The translations under genes and the position numbers were made by a program. A stretch of 64,000 nt of DNA from Bacteroidota bacterium (GTDB lineage: Bacteria > Bacteroidota > Bacteroidia > 2-12-FULL-35-15): assembly GCA_947449315.1 (NCBI GenBank), contig CANFRC010000001.1, positions 124,001-188,000 of the forward strand, given 5' to 3'. Position 1 is the stretch's first letter; each line of letters opens with the position of its first letter. Of the stretch, positions 8,267-14,670 are shown piece after piece. The notes beneath the pieces are model-generated. The model was given only the letters and a program-made list of their open reading frames with translations, was not told the origin of the DNA and searched no databases.

Positions 8267-10960
8267 ATGAAATCAATAAAAATCCTATTCACCGGTATTG
8301 TTTTATTTTTAGGTATTTCCATTTCTACGGCCCAGAAATTCATCAGAAGAGTTCCTGGAACAAAATTAACATTCGTTGAAATGCAACGCCAGTTTGATGA
8401 ATGGGCAAGCCATACCGACCTGAAGGCTGTAAAGCATTGGAAATATTACAAACGTTGGGAGAATGATATGCAGTTCAAAACCGACGGTCATGGAGAAATT
8501 GCTGACCCTTCTATCTACATTAACGAAGCTGTAAATGCTGCCCATAGAAAGAATTCAATCCCTTCTTCTTCCAGTTTTTCATTTGCAACGTGGTCACCCT
8601 TTGGTCCGTATGAATTACCTGGAAATCTTACAGGTTACATGCAGAATGGAATCGGTAGAATCAATTGCATTGCATTTCACCCGACTAACCCTTCAATATA
8701 TTATGTTGGTGTTGCACAAGGTGGTTTATGGAAAACAACGAATGACGGAGTTTCCTGGACACCGTTGACCGATAATTTGCCCATAGACAGAATAAGCGAT
8801 ATCGCAATTGATCCCGTCGATCCGAATATTATTTATATATCTGTTTGTGATTTCGAATACATTGATGTCGCTCTTAATCTGGATGGAAGAAAAAGGAATA
8901 CACATTATGGTTTGGGCGTTTATAAAACCACTGATGGCGGCTTGACCTGGAACCCAACAGGATTAAGCTTTCTGCTGACTGATGGTGATGCATCTTTAAT
9001 ACGTAAAGTGTTGATCAACAAAACGAATAGTAATAAATTAGTTGCATGTGGTGTGAGTGGAATGTATACCTCTTCTGATGCTGGTGCAACGTGGGCGCAC
9101 ACCCTTGATTCTTTATTCTGGGATCTAGTTCAAGATCCAGTAAGTGCAAATATCATGTATGCTACATCAGGCTGGTTAGCGGTTTCAGGAAAAGGCGCTG
9201 CAGGTATTTACAAATCGATTGATTATGGTGCAACTTGGTCGATGTTACCTACAGGTATTCCCTCTACAGGAGTTGTTCAACGATTAAAATTAGCGATAGC
9301 GCCCACTGATAATAATTACATTTATGCTGCTGCCGTAGATGATCAGGAAGGTTCTTATGGAATTTACAAGTCGGTAAATGCAGGTGCCTCCTGGGCGTAT
9401 ATCAATCCAGGTGTAAATATGTTAGAAGGCGGTATGGGCGGAAGTCCCGGTGGACAAGGAACATACGATTTAGGTTTTGCCGTTAATCCTGTCAATAAAA
9501 ACATTGTCTATATCGGAGGAGTAAATATCTGGGGTTCTGTGGATGGAGGCAATACTTTCAATCCGGCCAGCCACTGGACATTGAGCTATGGACCAACATT
9601 ACATGGCGACATACATTTTATAGAAACGAATCCCTTGAACAATGCTTTTTTTGTTTGTAGTGATGGTGGTGTTTACAAAACAAGCGCTATTACTCCTCAA
9701 ACATGGGCCGCAGCAAGTGGCGGATCACCATGGCCAACCAGCTGGACAACGATAAGTGATGGGATGAATATCACTTCCTTTTATCGATTATCCAGTTCAA
9801 AGAATACAATCAACCGACTGATTGCAGGTGCTCAAGACAATGCATCCTTTTATTATGATGGTTCTTCCTGGAACACTATTTTTGGTGGAGATGGTATGGA
9901 TAATTATTTAGATCCTTTGGACAATAACAATGTGATAGGATCCAGCCAGTATGGAAATTTTTATATTTCAAATGACGGTGGTGTTTCATCATCAGGTGCA
10001 GTAGCAAACGTGTTTGGCGAAGCTGCAGAGTGGGTATCTCCTATTGTTGCTGATTATAACAACCCAGGAACGATCTATGCAGGTTTTACCAATGTAAATC
10101 AGTCTTTCGATAATGGTATTTCCTGGAATGCTTTAAGTCCCTTACCATCAAACGGAATTCATGATAATGAAGTATGCGCGTTGGCTATTGCAAAATCAAA
10201 CAGTAATGTTATTTATGCGGCAAGAAGGATTCGATTTGAATATGGCTCCCCTTCCGGAATGTATGTTACAACAGATGCTGGCGGAAGCTGGTCAGAGATA
10301 ACAGCCGGTTTGCCAGACACATTATATTTTACAAGTACTGATGTAAGTCAGACCAATGCGAATACAGATTATGTTTCGTTATCAGGATTTGTTGACGGAG
10401 AAAAAGTATACAAAACGATTGATGCAGGAGCAACATGGCAAAACATTTCTTTCAACCTTCCTAATATTCCAGTGAATTGTGTAAAGACAATGCCAGGAAG
10501 TAATCAAGTTATGGTTGCTACTGATCTGGGTATTTATATTCTTAATGAAACAACCCATACTTGGATAAGTGAAAGTGCTGGGTTGCCAAATGTAATTGTT
10601 ACAGATATAGAATTTAATGAGGCTTTGGACAAGATTTATATCTCCACTTTCGGAAGAGGAATCTGGGAAAATAGCTTATCTTCTTTCGTAGGGATCATTG
10701 AAAACAAACCCACAGAAATTGGAATAGAACTTTACCCTTCTTTGAATAATGGGTCATTCACTATAAATATGACAGATACAAATGCGATAAATGAAACGTT
10801 AAGTCTTGAAATAATCGACATCAGAGGGCAATTGGTTTACAAGGAATTACTTTTGGGAAAGAGCACTTTTGCTGAACATTTGAATCTGATTTCCGGAATG
10901 TATTTCGCAAAAATAAAAGGAAAAAACATCTATGGTGTTAAGCGTTTTGTCGTGCAATAG
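8267..10960 (+). CDS. T9SS-exported sortilin/BNR-like beta-propeller protein
   Basis: An 897-residue secreted protein. It has an N-terminal signal peptide (MKSIKILFTGIVLFLGIS, then ISTAQ), and a body made of many repeats of the Asp-box/BNR kind (GLWKTTNDGVSWTPL, GVYKTTDGGLTWNPT, GIYKSIDYGATWSML, GIYKSVNAGASWAYI, KTIDAGATWQNI), as in VPS10/sortilin-type and glycosidase-like propellers. The last 75 residues form a type A T9SS C-terminal sorting domain (ELYPSLNNGSFTINM, then SGMYFAKIKGKN and VKRFVVQ), which targets the protein across the outer membrane. No catalytic residues can be named. It probably binds or processes an extracellular polymer or matrix partner. Its only neighbours are a divergent helicase and a convergent oxygenase, so context gives no clue. 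Confidence 0.9.
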   Translation: MKSIKILFTGIVLFLGISISTAQKFIRRVPGTKLTFVEMQRQFDEWASHTDLKAVKHWKYYKRWENDMQFKTDGHGEIADPSIYINEAVNAAHRKNSIPSSSSFSFATWSPFGPYELPGNLTGYMQNGIGRINCIAFHPTNPSIYYVGVAQGGLWKTTNDGVSWTPLTDNLPIDRISDIAIDPVDPNIIYISVCDFEYIDVALNLDGRKRNTHYGLGVYKTTDGGLTWNPTGLSFLLTDGDASLIRKVLINKTNSNKLVACGVSGMYTSSDAGATWAHTLDSLFWDLVQDPVSANIMYATSGWLAVSGKGAAGIYKSIDYGATWSMLPTGIPSTGVVQRLKLAIAPTDNNYIYAAAVDDQEGSYGIYKSVNAGASWAYINPGVNMLEGGMGGSPGGQGTYDLGFAVNPVNKNIVYIGGVNIWGSVDGGNTFNPASHWTLSYGPTLHGDIHFIETNPLNNAFFVCSDGGVYKTSAITPQTWAAASGGSPWPTSWTTISDGMNITSFYRLSSSKNTINRLIAGAQDNASFYYDGSSWNTIFGGDGMDNYLDPLDNNNVIGSSQYGNFYISNDGGVSSSGAVANVFGEAAEWVSPIVADYNNPGTIYAGFTNVNQSFDNGISWNALSPLPSNGIHDNEVCALAIAKSNSNVIYAARRIRFEYGSPSGMYVTTDAGGSWSEITAGLPDTLYFTSTDVSQTNANTDYVSLSGFVDGEKVYKTIDAGATWQNISFNLPNIPVNCVKTMPGSNQVMVATDLGIYILNETTHTWISESAGLPNVIVTDIEFNEALDKIYISTFGRGIWENSLSSFVGIIENKPTEIGIELYPSLNNGSFTINMTDTNAINETLSLEIIDIRGQLVYKELLLGKSTFAEHLNLISGMYFAKIKGKNIYGVKRFVVQ

Positions 10961-11035
10961 TAAACAGAATTATAGTAAAGAAAAATTGGTATAAAAAATA
11001 TAACATTCTTTATTATTTCAAGTCAAGACATCGAT

Positions 11036-11647
11036 TTATTTATATGGCGGTCCGCCAATCCATCCAACAATCGATTTCCTTGCTCCTTTTGTAACAGGCG
11101 TTACACGATGAAGTGCGAATGATGGAAAAATAATCGCCGTTCCTTTTTCTTTAGGTGCTGTAATAATATGTTGATTGATCATAAACTGCAGCTCTCCTCC
11201 TTCGTATTCCGATGGATCGGAAAGCTGAACAGTTATACTTAGTTTTCTGTTGGAAATATCTCCAGAACCAAAATCCATGTGCCATTCAAAGAAACCATTT
11301 CCCTCGTAATTGGCCAACTGCAATTCTGTTTGAAAACCAAGAATGTCGAATTTATATTTTGTCGCATTTGTTTGAATACATGCTTGAGCAAGCTTATCAT
11401 AAATCCAGTCGTTTGCTCCAGGCTTTATCCACATCAATTGAGATTTTCGTAAATCATCGCGCGAATGCTCCTTGCCTGCTAAATTTACTTCTGCTTCATT
11501 TGCTAATTCTGCATTCCATAAATGACGAATTGCTGTTACTTCATCTTCGCTAAAAAGCTTTGTGAACCAAGAATAATCTGCAAATTCAGTGTTAAATTCT
11601 TTACGGTTAATAGGAGGTAAAGAGCGGAAGGGTTTTATTATCGGCAT
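11036..11647 (-). CDS. 2-oxoglutarate/Fe(II)-dependent oxygenase, PKHD type
   Basis: A 203-residue protein with the double-stranded beta-helix core of prolyl/lysyl hydroxylase-like dioxygenases. The iron ligands are visible as the HxD motif in FEWHMDFG (about residue 121) and a distal His in FALHRVTPV (about residue 180). The arginine that holds 2-oxoglutarate is likely in GARKSIVGW. The segment YEGGELQF is typical of the PKHD/P4Hc family. These enzymes hydroxylate amino-acid side chains or small molecules using O2 and 2-oxoglutarate; the substrate is unknown. It is soluble and lacks a signal peptide. It stands convergent to the beta-propeller gene with 75 bases between. Confidence 0.85.
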   Translation of the reverse strand: MPIIKPFRSLPPINRKEFNTEFADYSWFTKLFSEDEVTAIRHLWNAELANEAEVNLAGKEHSRDDLRKSQLMWIKPGANDWIYDKLAQACIQTNATKYKFDILGFQTELQLANYEGNGFFEWHMDFGSGDISNRKLSITVQLSDPSEYEGGELQFMINQHIITAPKEKGTAIIFPSFALHRVTPVTKGARKSIVGWIGGPPYK

Positions 11648-11709
11648 CAGCTTTTGGATTTATATAACATCAAAAATAATAAAATCTTTCGGTGATGGAT
11701 TCGTTTGCA

Positions 11710-12165
11710 TTAAACGATCTCTTCAATTTTATAATTATTGCCATTAAAAATGAGCTTGTCGTTTTTGGATAAGCCTATTAATTTTAATGCAATTGGTGAT
11801 ACAGAAGAAATAGCAAAAAATGTTTGACCTTCGATCATTATTTTTCCTGCTGCAACTGCGATATAGAAAGCGCCTTTGTTTGTATACACCAAGCTCCCTA
11901 AAAGTATTTTATCCGATTTTTGTTCCGGATTTATCTTCTTCAGTACACTTTTAAATTCCAAGGCTTCGCTCAACTGTTTAGATCCTTTTTCTTGTTCTAG
12001 CTGAGCCATTGCTCTTCCTGTTTCATGTTTGTCGCCCGAGCTGCTTTTTGTATCATCGTTTGCAGATTCAATCGCTTCATCAATTGCTTCCTGAATAGCT
12101 ACGATACGATGATCGGCATACTCCATGCATTGTTTGTAAAGTAAATGTTTTATCGGGACGTTCAA
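11710..12165 (-). CDS. GreA/GreB C-terminal-domain-like protein
   Basis: A 151-residue cytoplasmic protein with an N-terminal helical part, including the conserved segment SSSGDKHETGRAMAQLEQEK (about residues 42-61), and a C-terminal beta-rich part resembling the FKBP-like domain of GreA/GreB (LGSLVYTNKGAFYIAV, then AISSVSPIALKLIGLSKND). Homologues in Bacteroidota are often mislabelled as 3-oxoacyl-ACP synthase although no ketosynthase motif is present. A role linked to RNA polymerase is an inference from the Gre-like domain. The start is a TTG (12165): the next in-frame ATG would remove the first 13 residues, which look like the normal family N-terminus. Confidence 0.7.
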   Translation of the reverse strand: MNVPIKHLLYKQCMEYADHRIVAIQEAIDEAIESANDDTKSSSGDKHETGRAMAQLEQEKGSKQLSEALEFKSVLKKINPEQKSDKILLGSLVYTNKGAFYIAVAAGKIMIEGQTFFAISSVSPIALKLIGLSKNDKLIFNGNNYKIEEIV

Positions 12166-12214
12166 GAGATAGGATTTATTGCGATGATAAAGGTAGACAG
12201 AATTTCATGTCGTC

Positions 12215-12922
12215 TTATCTTTTCTTTGGAACAATGCTGTAATAAAATCCGAATCCGAAACTCAGGTATTGAGTGGAAACCGAATTGTTAGAACTGAATT
12301 TACTGTATTCGTTTAAATTCAGATCATAAGGATCGAAGTGGGAATCGAAGATGCTATAAGAAACAGTTGCTCCGATCGCGAAATTTGCTTCGATCAAAAA
12401 GAAGATATTCATTTCGGGCTCTATCAGATTTGTTTCATAGCTGGTATACAAAGGGGGCTTGCTTGCGTCTCTCCATTTTAAGCCACTGTATTGGGTCCAG
12501 TTATGACCAACAGTGACAGCAAATGATAAGATCGCTTTATTGTTTTCACCCACATACAAATCGCCTCCTATTTTCCCTCCTACATTATTGATTTGCATAC
12601 TTGCATTGTAATCTGCTATTTTATTTTCGGTAATCTTCAATAATCCGTTCTTTCCAGTCACGCCAATAAATAAACCTTTGTAGAAGAATATATTTAATCC
12701 TGCGCTTACTTCATAGATGCCCACAAAACACTTCTTGAAAGATTTGTCGGCTATTGGATGAGGAACTGTAACGGATACACGCGGACTGAATAAATAATAT
12801 TTTTTTTTGAGAGGGAACTCTTCGGTTTTCGGAGTAGCGGGTACTGGAAGGTCTTCTTGTGAAAAGCAGGATAAGATAAAAAGTGAAAAGAGAAGAGAAA
12901 TAAAAATGGTGTGTAGTTTCAC
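12215..12922 (-). CDS. Exported protein, probable outer-membrane beta-barrel
   Basis: A 235-residue protein I do not recognise. The N-terminus (MKLHTIFISLLFSLFILSCF, then SQE) is a signal peptide; a Cys after Leu-Ser could be a lipobox, but cleavage after FSQ is equally possible. The rest alternates hydrophobic and polar residues with many Gly and aromatic residues (GLFIGVTGKNG, IGGDLYVGENNKAILSFAVTVGHNW, YLSFGFGFYYSIVPKKR) and ends in a strand-like aromatic segment, as expected for a small outer-membrane barrel. It starts with GTG (12922). No operon partner is evident; the GreA-like gene follows 49 bases downstream. Confidence 0.6.
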   Translation of the reverse strand: MKLHTIFISLLFSLFILSCFSQEDLPVPATPKTEEFPLKKKYYLFSPRVSVTVPHPIADKSFKKCFVGIYEVSAGLNIFFYKGLFIGVTGKNGLLKITENKIADYNASMQINNVGGKIGGDLYVGENNKAILSFAVTVGHNWTQYSGLKWRDASKPPLYTSYETNLIEPEMNIFFLIEANFAIGATVSYSIFDSHFDPYDLNLNEYSKFSSNNSVSTQYLSFGFGFYYSIVPKKR

Positions 12923-13021
12923 AGTTTGTCTTTTTTTATAGGAGACGCAAAAATAACAAATTAGTTGCTTAAGGAGAGGCCTTTTTATCAGGATCGGTTA
13001 TAGGAGATTATTCGCTACCGC

Positions 13022-13100
13022 TCAAACCCCTAACCTTCTCATCCGCAGTGAGACGCTCTATTCAGTTGAGCCCTGCCTGCCGGCAGGCAGGTACGCAGCG
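13022..13100 (-). pseudogene. tRNA-Arg pseudogene interrupted by a 20-bp palindrome
   Basis: The minus strand matches the intact tRNA-Arg next door almost perfectly from the acceptor 5' strand (GCTGCGTA) through the D-arm, anticodon arm and the 5' half of the T-arm (GGGGTTTGA). Between tRNA positions 9 and 10 a 20-bp palindrome (13072-13091) is inserted. The 3' half of the T-arm and the acceptor 3' strand with CCA are missing and replaced by unrelated bases. The anticodon loop reads CTGCGGA instead of CTACGGA, so the anticodon would be GCG rather than ACG. It cannot fold into a functional tRNA. Confidence 0.85.
13072..13091. repeat. Perfect 20-bp palindrome inside the tRNA pseudogene
   Basis: CCTGCCTGCCGGCAGGCAGG reads the same on both strands. 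It is GC-rich in an AT-rich region. A near-copy with one changed base occurs at 13482-13501, in the same relation to tRNA-derived flanks. Repeats of this kind (translated as Leu-Pro-Ala-Gly-Arg) are, to my knowledge, common in Bacteroidota genomes, but I cannot check their number here. Confidence 0.85.
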
Positions 13101-13110
13101 AGTTCTAATA

Positions 13111-13146
13111 AAAAAAACACCATTGCAAATTACAATGGTGTTTTTA
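13111..13146 (-). terminator. Rho-independent terminator of tRNA-Arg
   Basis: AACACCATTG and CAATGGTGTT form a long stem (about 13112-13124 with 13133-13145) flanked by an A-run on one side and a T-run on the other. On the minus strand it begins directly after the tRNA CCA end, so it terminates the tRNA transcript. The flanks would also let it work in the opposite direction. Confidence 0.8.
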
Positions 13147-13223
13147 TGGTGACCGCGAAGGGATTCAAACCCCTAACCTTCTCATCCGTAGTGAGACGCT
13201 CTATTCAGTTGAGCTACGCAGCC
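13147..13223 (-). tRNA. tRNA-Arg (anticodon ACG)
   Basis: A 77-base tRNA on the minus strand with encoded CCA. The acceptor stem GGCTGCG pairs with CGCGGTC (two G-T wobbles), the anticodon stem TCTCA pairs with TGAGA around the loop CTACGGA, giving anticodon ACG, which reads CGN arginine codons after A34 is converted to inosine. The T-arm AGGGG-TTTGAAT-CCCTT is normal. The first 23 bases overlap the 3' end of the GIY-YIG gene. A terminator follows immediately. Confidence 0.95.
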
Positions 13224-13455
13224 GTTCGTTCAAAAATTCTCTTCCAACTCCACTTTTCAAATATTTTTCTCTGTTTACTGCCTCTTCAATTGTTTTGAAT
13301 TCTTCGGTATAAACCAGAACCCAAGGGCAATAAGCTTTTGTACTTTTTGTTTCTCCCGAATTATGTTGCTTCGATCTATTTGCTACATCTTTCGTGATCC
13401 CTTTGTATAGTCTGCCATCCTTTTGGCTTTTCAAAACATATACAAAATGTTTCAT
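13201..13455 (-). CDS. GIY-YIG nuclease-domain protein ending inside tRNA-Arg
   Basis: An 84-residue single-domain GIY-YIG protein of the small YhbQ/UPF0213-like kind. The motif appears as FVYVLKS, 10 residues, LYKGIT; the arginine of the second helix is in ANRSKQHNSG, and the family signature YCPWVLVYTEEFKTIEEAVNREKYLKSGVGREFL is complete. The last codons, encoding RLRSSTE, and the TAG stop lie within the first 23 bases of tRNA-Arg, so gene and tRNA share sequence. The upstream side carries a tRNA 5'-end fragment with a palindrome. The arrangement suggests that this gene arrived by, or took part in, insertion at the tRNA. Whether the protein is an active nuclease is not known. Confidence 0.85.
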   Translation of the reverse strand: MKHFVYVLKSQKDGRLYKGITKDVANRSKQHNSGETKSTKAYCPWVLVYTEEFKTIEEAVNREKYLKSGVGREFLNERLRSSTE

Positions 13456-13474
13456 TTTTTATCTTCTGCTTCTT

Positions 13475-13510
13475 GTCGAGCCCTGCCTGCCGTCAGGCAG
13501 GTTCGCAGCC
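13475..13510 (-). repeat. tRNA-Arg 5'-end fragment carrying the palindrome
   Basis: On the minus strand GGCTGCGAA (tRNA positions 1-9 with one change) is followed by CCTGCCTGACGGCAGGCAGG (palindrome with one change, 13501-13482) and then GCTCGAC (tRNA positions 10-16 with one change). The palindrome sits at exactly the same tRNA position as in the pseudogene at 13022-13100. The fragment lies 20 bases before the GIY-YIG ATG. Confidence 0.75.
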
Positions 13511-13622
13511 GTTTTTGCTTTAAAAAGCGGTGCAAATATAATCAAAACATTTACAAACGGGTGCGCTTAAACGAATTTATTTTTAAAAAATTAAAAATTC
13601 CTCTTCCCATATTTATTTGTAA

Positions 13623-13630
13623 TACATTTG
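13623..13630 (+). promoter_or_regulatory. Putative -7 box for the SPFH gene
   Basis: TACATTTG fits TAnnTTTG and lies 26 bases before the ATG at 13657. No convincing -33 element is visible. Confidence 0.4.
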
Positions 13631-13656
13631 TGTGAACCAATTAAATCATAAAAAAA

Positions 13657-14601
13657 ATGCCCTTACTATCTATTATACTGCTAGTTTTAGCACTTTTAGT
13701 GCTGTTTCTTTCGTTTGTTACTGTTACTCAAGGTTCTATTGCTGTAGTTACCGTTTTTGGTAAATACCGAAGAATCATGAGTCCGGGATTAAACTTTAAA
13801 GTGCCATTTGTAGAACAGATTTACAAACGCGTCTCTATCCAAAACCGTTCCGTGGAACTTGAGTTTCAAGCCATCACCATTGATCAGGCGAATGTGTATT
13901 TCAAAGCTATGTTGTTATATGCTGTTATCAATACCAATGAGGAAAGCATTAAAAATGTAGCCTTCAAATTTATTGACGACCGTAACTTGATGCAAGCACT
14001 CGTGCGTACCATTGAAGGTTCTATTCGCGGTTTTGTGGCGACAAAAAAACAATCGGAAGTATTGTCGCTTCGTAAAGAGATCGTGAACGACGTTAAGGAA
14101 CAAATTGATCAAACCTTGGAAACATGGGGGTACCACCTACTCGATCTTCAGTTGAACGACATCACTTTTGATGAAGCGATCATCAAATCAATGGCGCAAG
14201 TGGTTGCTTCGAGTAATTTAAAAGCGGCTGCTGAAAACGAAGGACAAGCTTTATTAATTACTAAAACTAAAGCTGCGGAAGCTGATGGTAATGCGATTAA
14301 AATTGCTGCGGAAGCAGAACGTTTAGCAGCTCAATTGCGTGGACAAGGTGTTGCATTGTTCCGTGAAGAAGTAGCAAAAGGAATGAGCCAGGCGGCAAAA
14401 GAAATGGAGCAAGCGAATTTAGATACTTCTGTTATTTTATTCTCTATGTGGACAGAAGCGATCAAAAACTTTGCAGAATATGGTAAAGGAAATGTTATTT
14501 TCCTGGATGGCTCAAGCGATAATATGCAACGTACCATGCAAGAAATGATGGCAATGAATACACTGATGAAACCGAAAGAGCCAAATGCTTCTAAGAAGTA
14601 A
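13657..14601 (+). CDS. SPFH/band 7 (stomatin-prohibitin) membrane protein
   Basis: A 314-residue protein of the SPFH superfamily (stomatin/HflC/prohibitin). Residues 1-27 form one transmembrane segment (LLSIILLVLALLVLFLSFV). The band 7 domain follows (QGSIAVVTVFGKYRRIMSPGLNFKVPFVEQIYKRVSIQNRSVELE, then VRTIEGSIRGFVATKKQSEVLSLRKEI). After it comes an Ala/Glu-rich coiled coil (AAENEGQALLITKTKAAEADGNAIKIAAEAERLAAQ). Such proteins form large membrane rings or scaffolds that organise lipid domains and control proteases. No NfeD-type partner gene is adjacent; the gene stands alone between its own promoter and a terminator. Confidence 0.92.
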   Translation: MPLLSIILLVLALLVLFLSFVTVTQGSIAVVTVFGKYRRIMSPGLNFKVPFVEQIYKRVSIQNRSVELEFQAITIDQANVYFKAMLLYAVINTNEESIKNVAFKFIDDRNLMQALVRTIEGSIRGFVATKKQSEVLSLRKEIVNDVKEQIDQTLETWGYHLLDLQLNDITFDEAIIKSMAQVVASSNLKAAAENEGQALLITKTKAAEADGNAIKIAAEAERLAAQLRGQGVALFREEVAKGMSQAAKEMEQANLDTSVILFSMWTEAIKNFAEYGKGNVIFLDGSSDNMQRTMQEMMAMNTLMKPKEPNASKK

Positions 14602-14616
14602 GTAAAGTTTATATAT

Positions 14617-14653
14617 AAAAAAAGGTGAAGCAGAAATGCTTCACCTTTTTTTT
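14617..14653. terminator. Bidirectional terminator between SPFH and DEAD-box genes
   Basis: GGTGAAGCA (14624-14632), loop GAAA, TGCTTCACC (14637-14645): a perfect 9-bp stem with seven A before and eight T after. It can end transcription of the SPFH gene from the left and of the large DEAD-box gene from the right. Confidence 0.92.
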
Positions 14654-14670
14654 ATGTACTAACAGTTTAA

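Noticed and set aside
13072..13501. Palindrome pair as a terminator for the GIY-YIG or tRNA genes
   Set aside because: Neither copy is followed by a T-tract, and a proper terminator already exists at 13111-13146.
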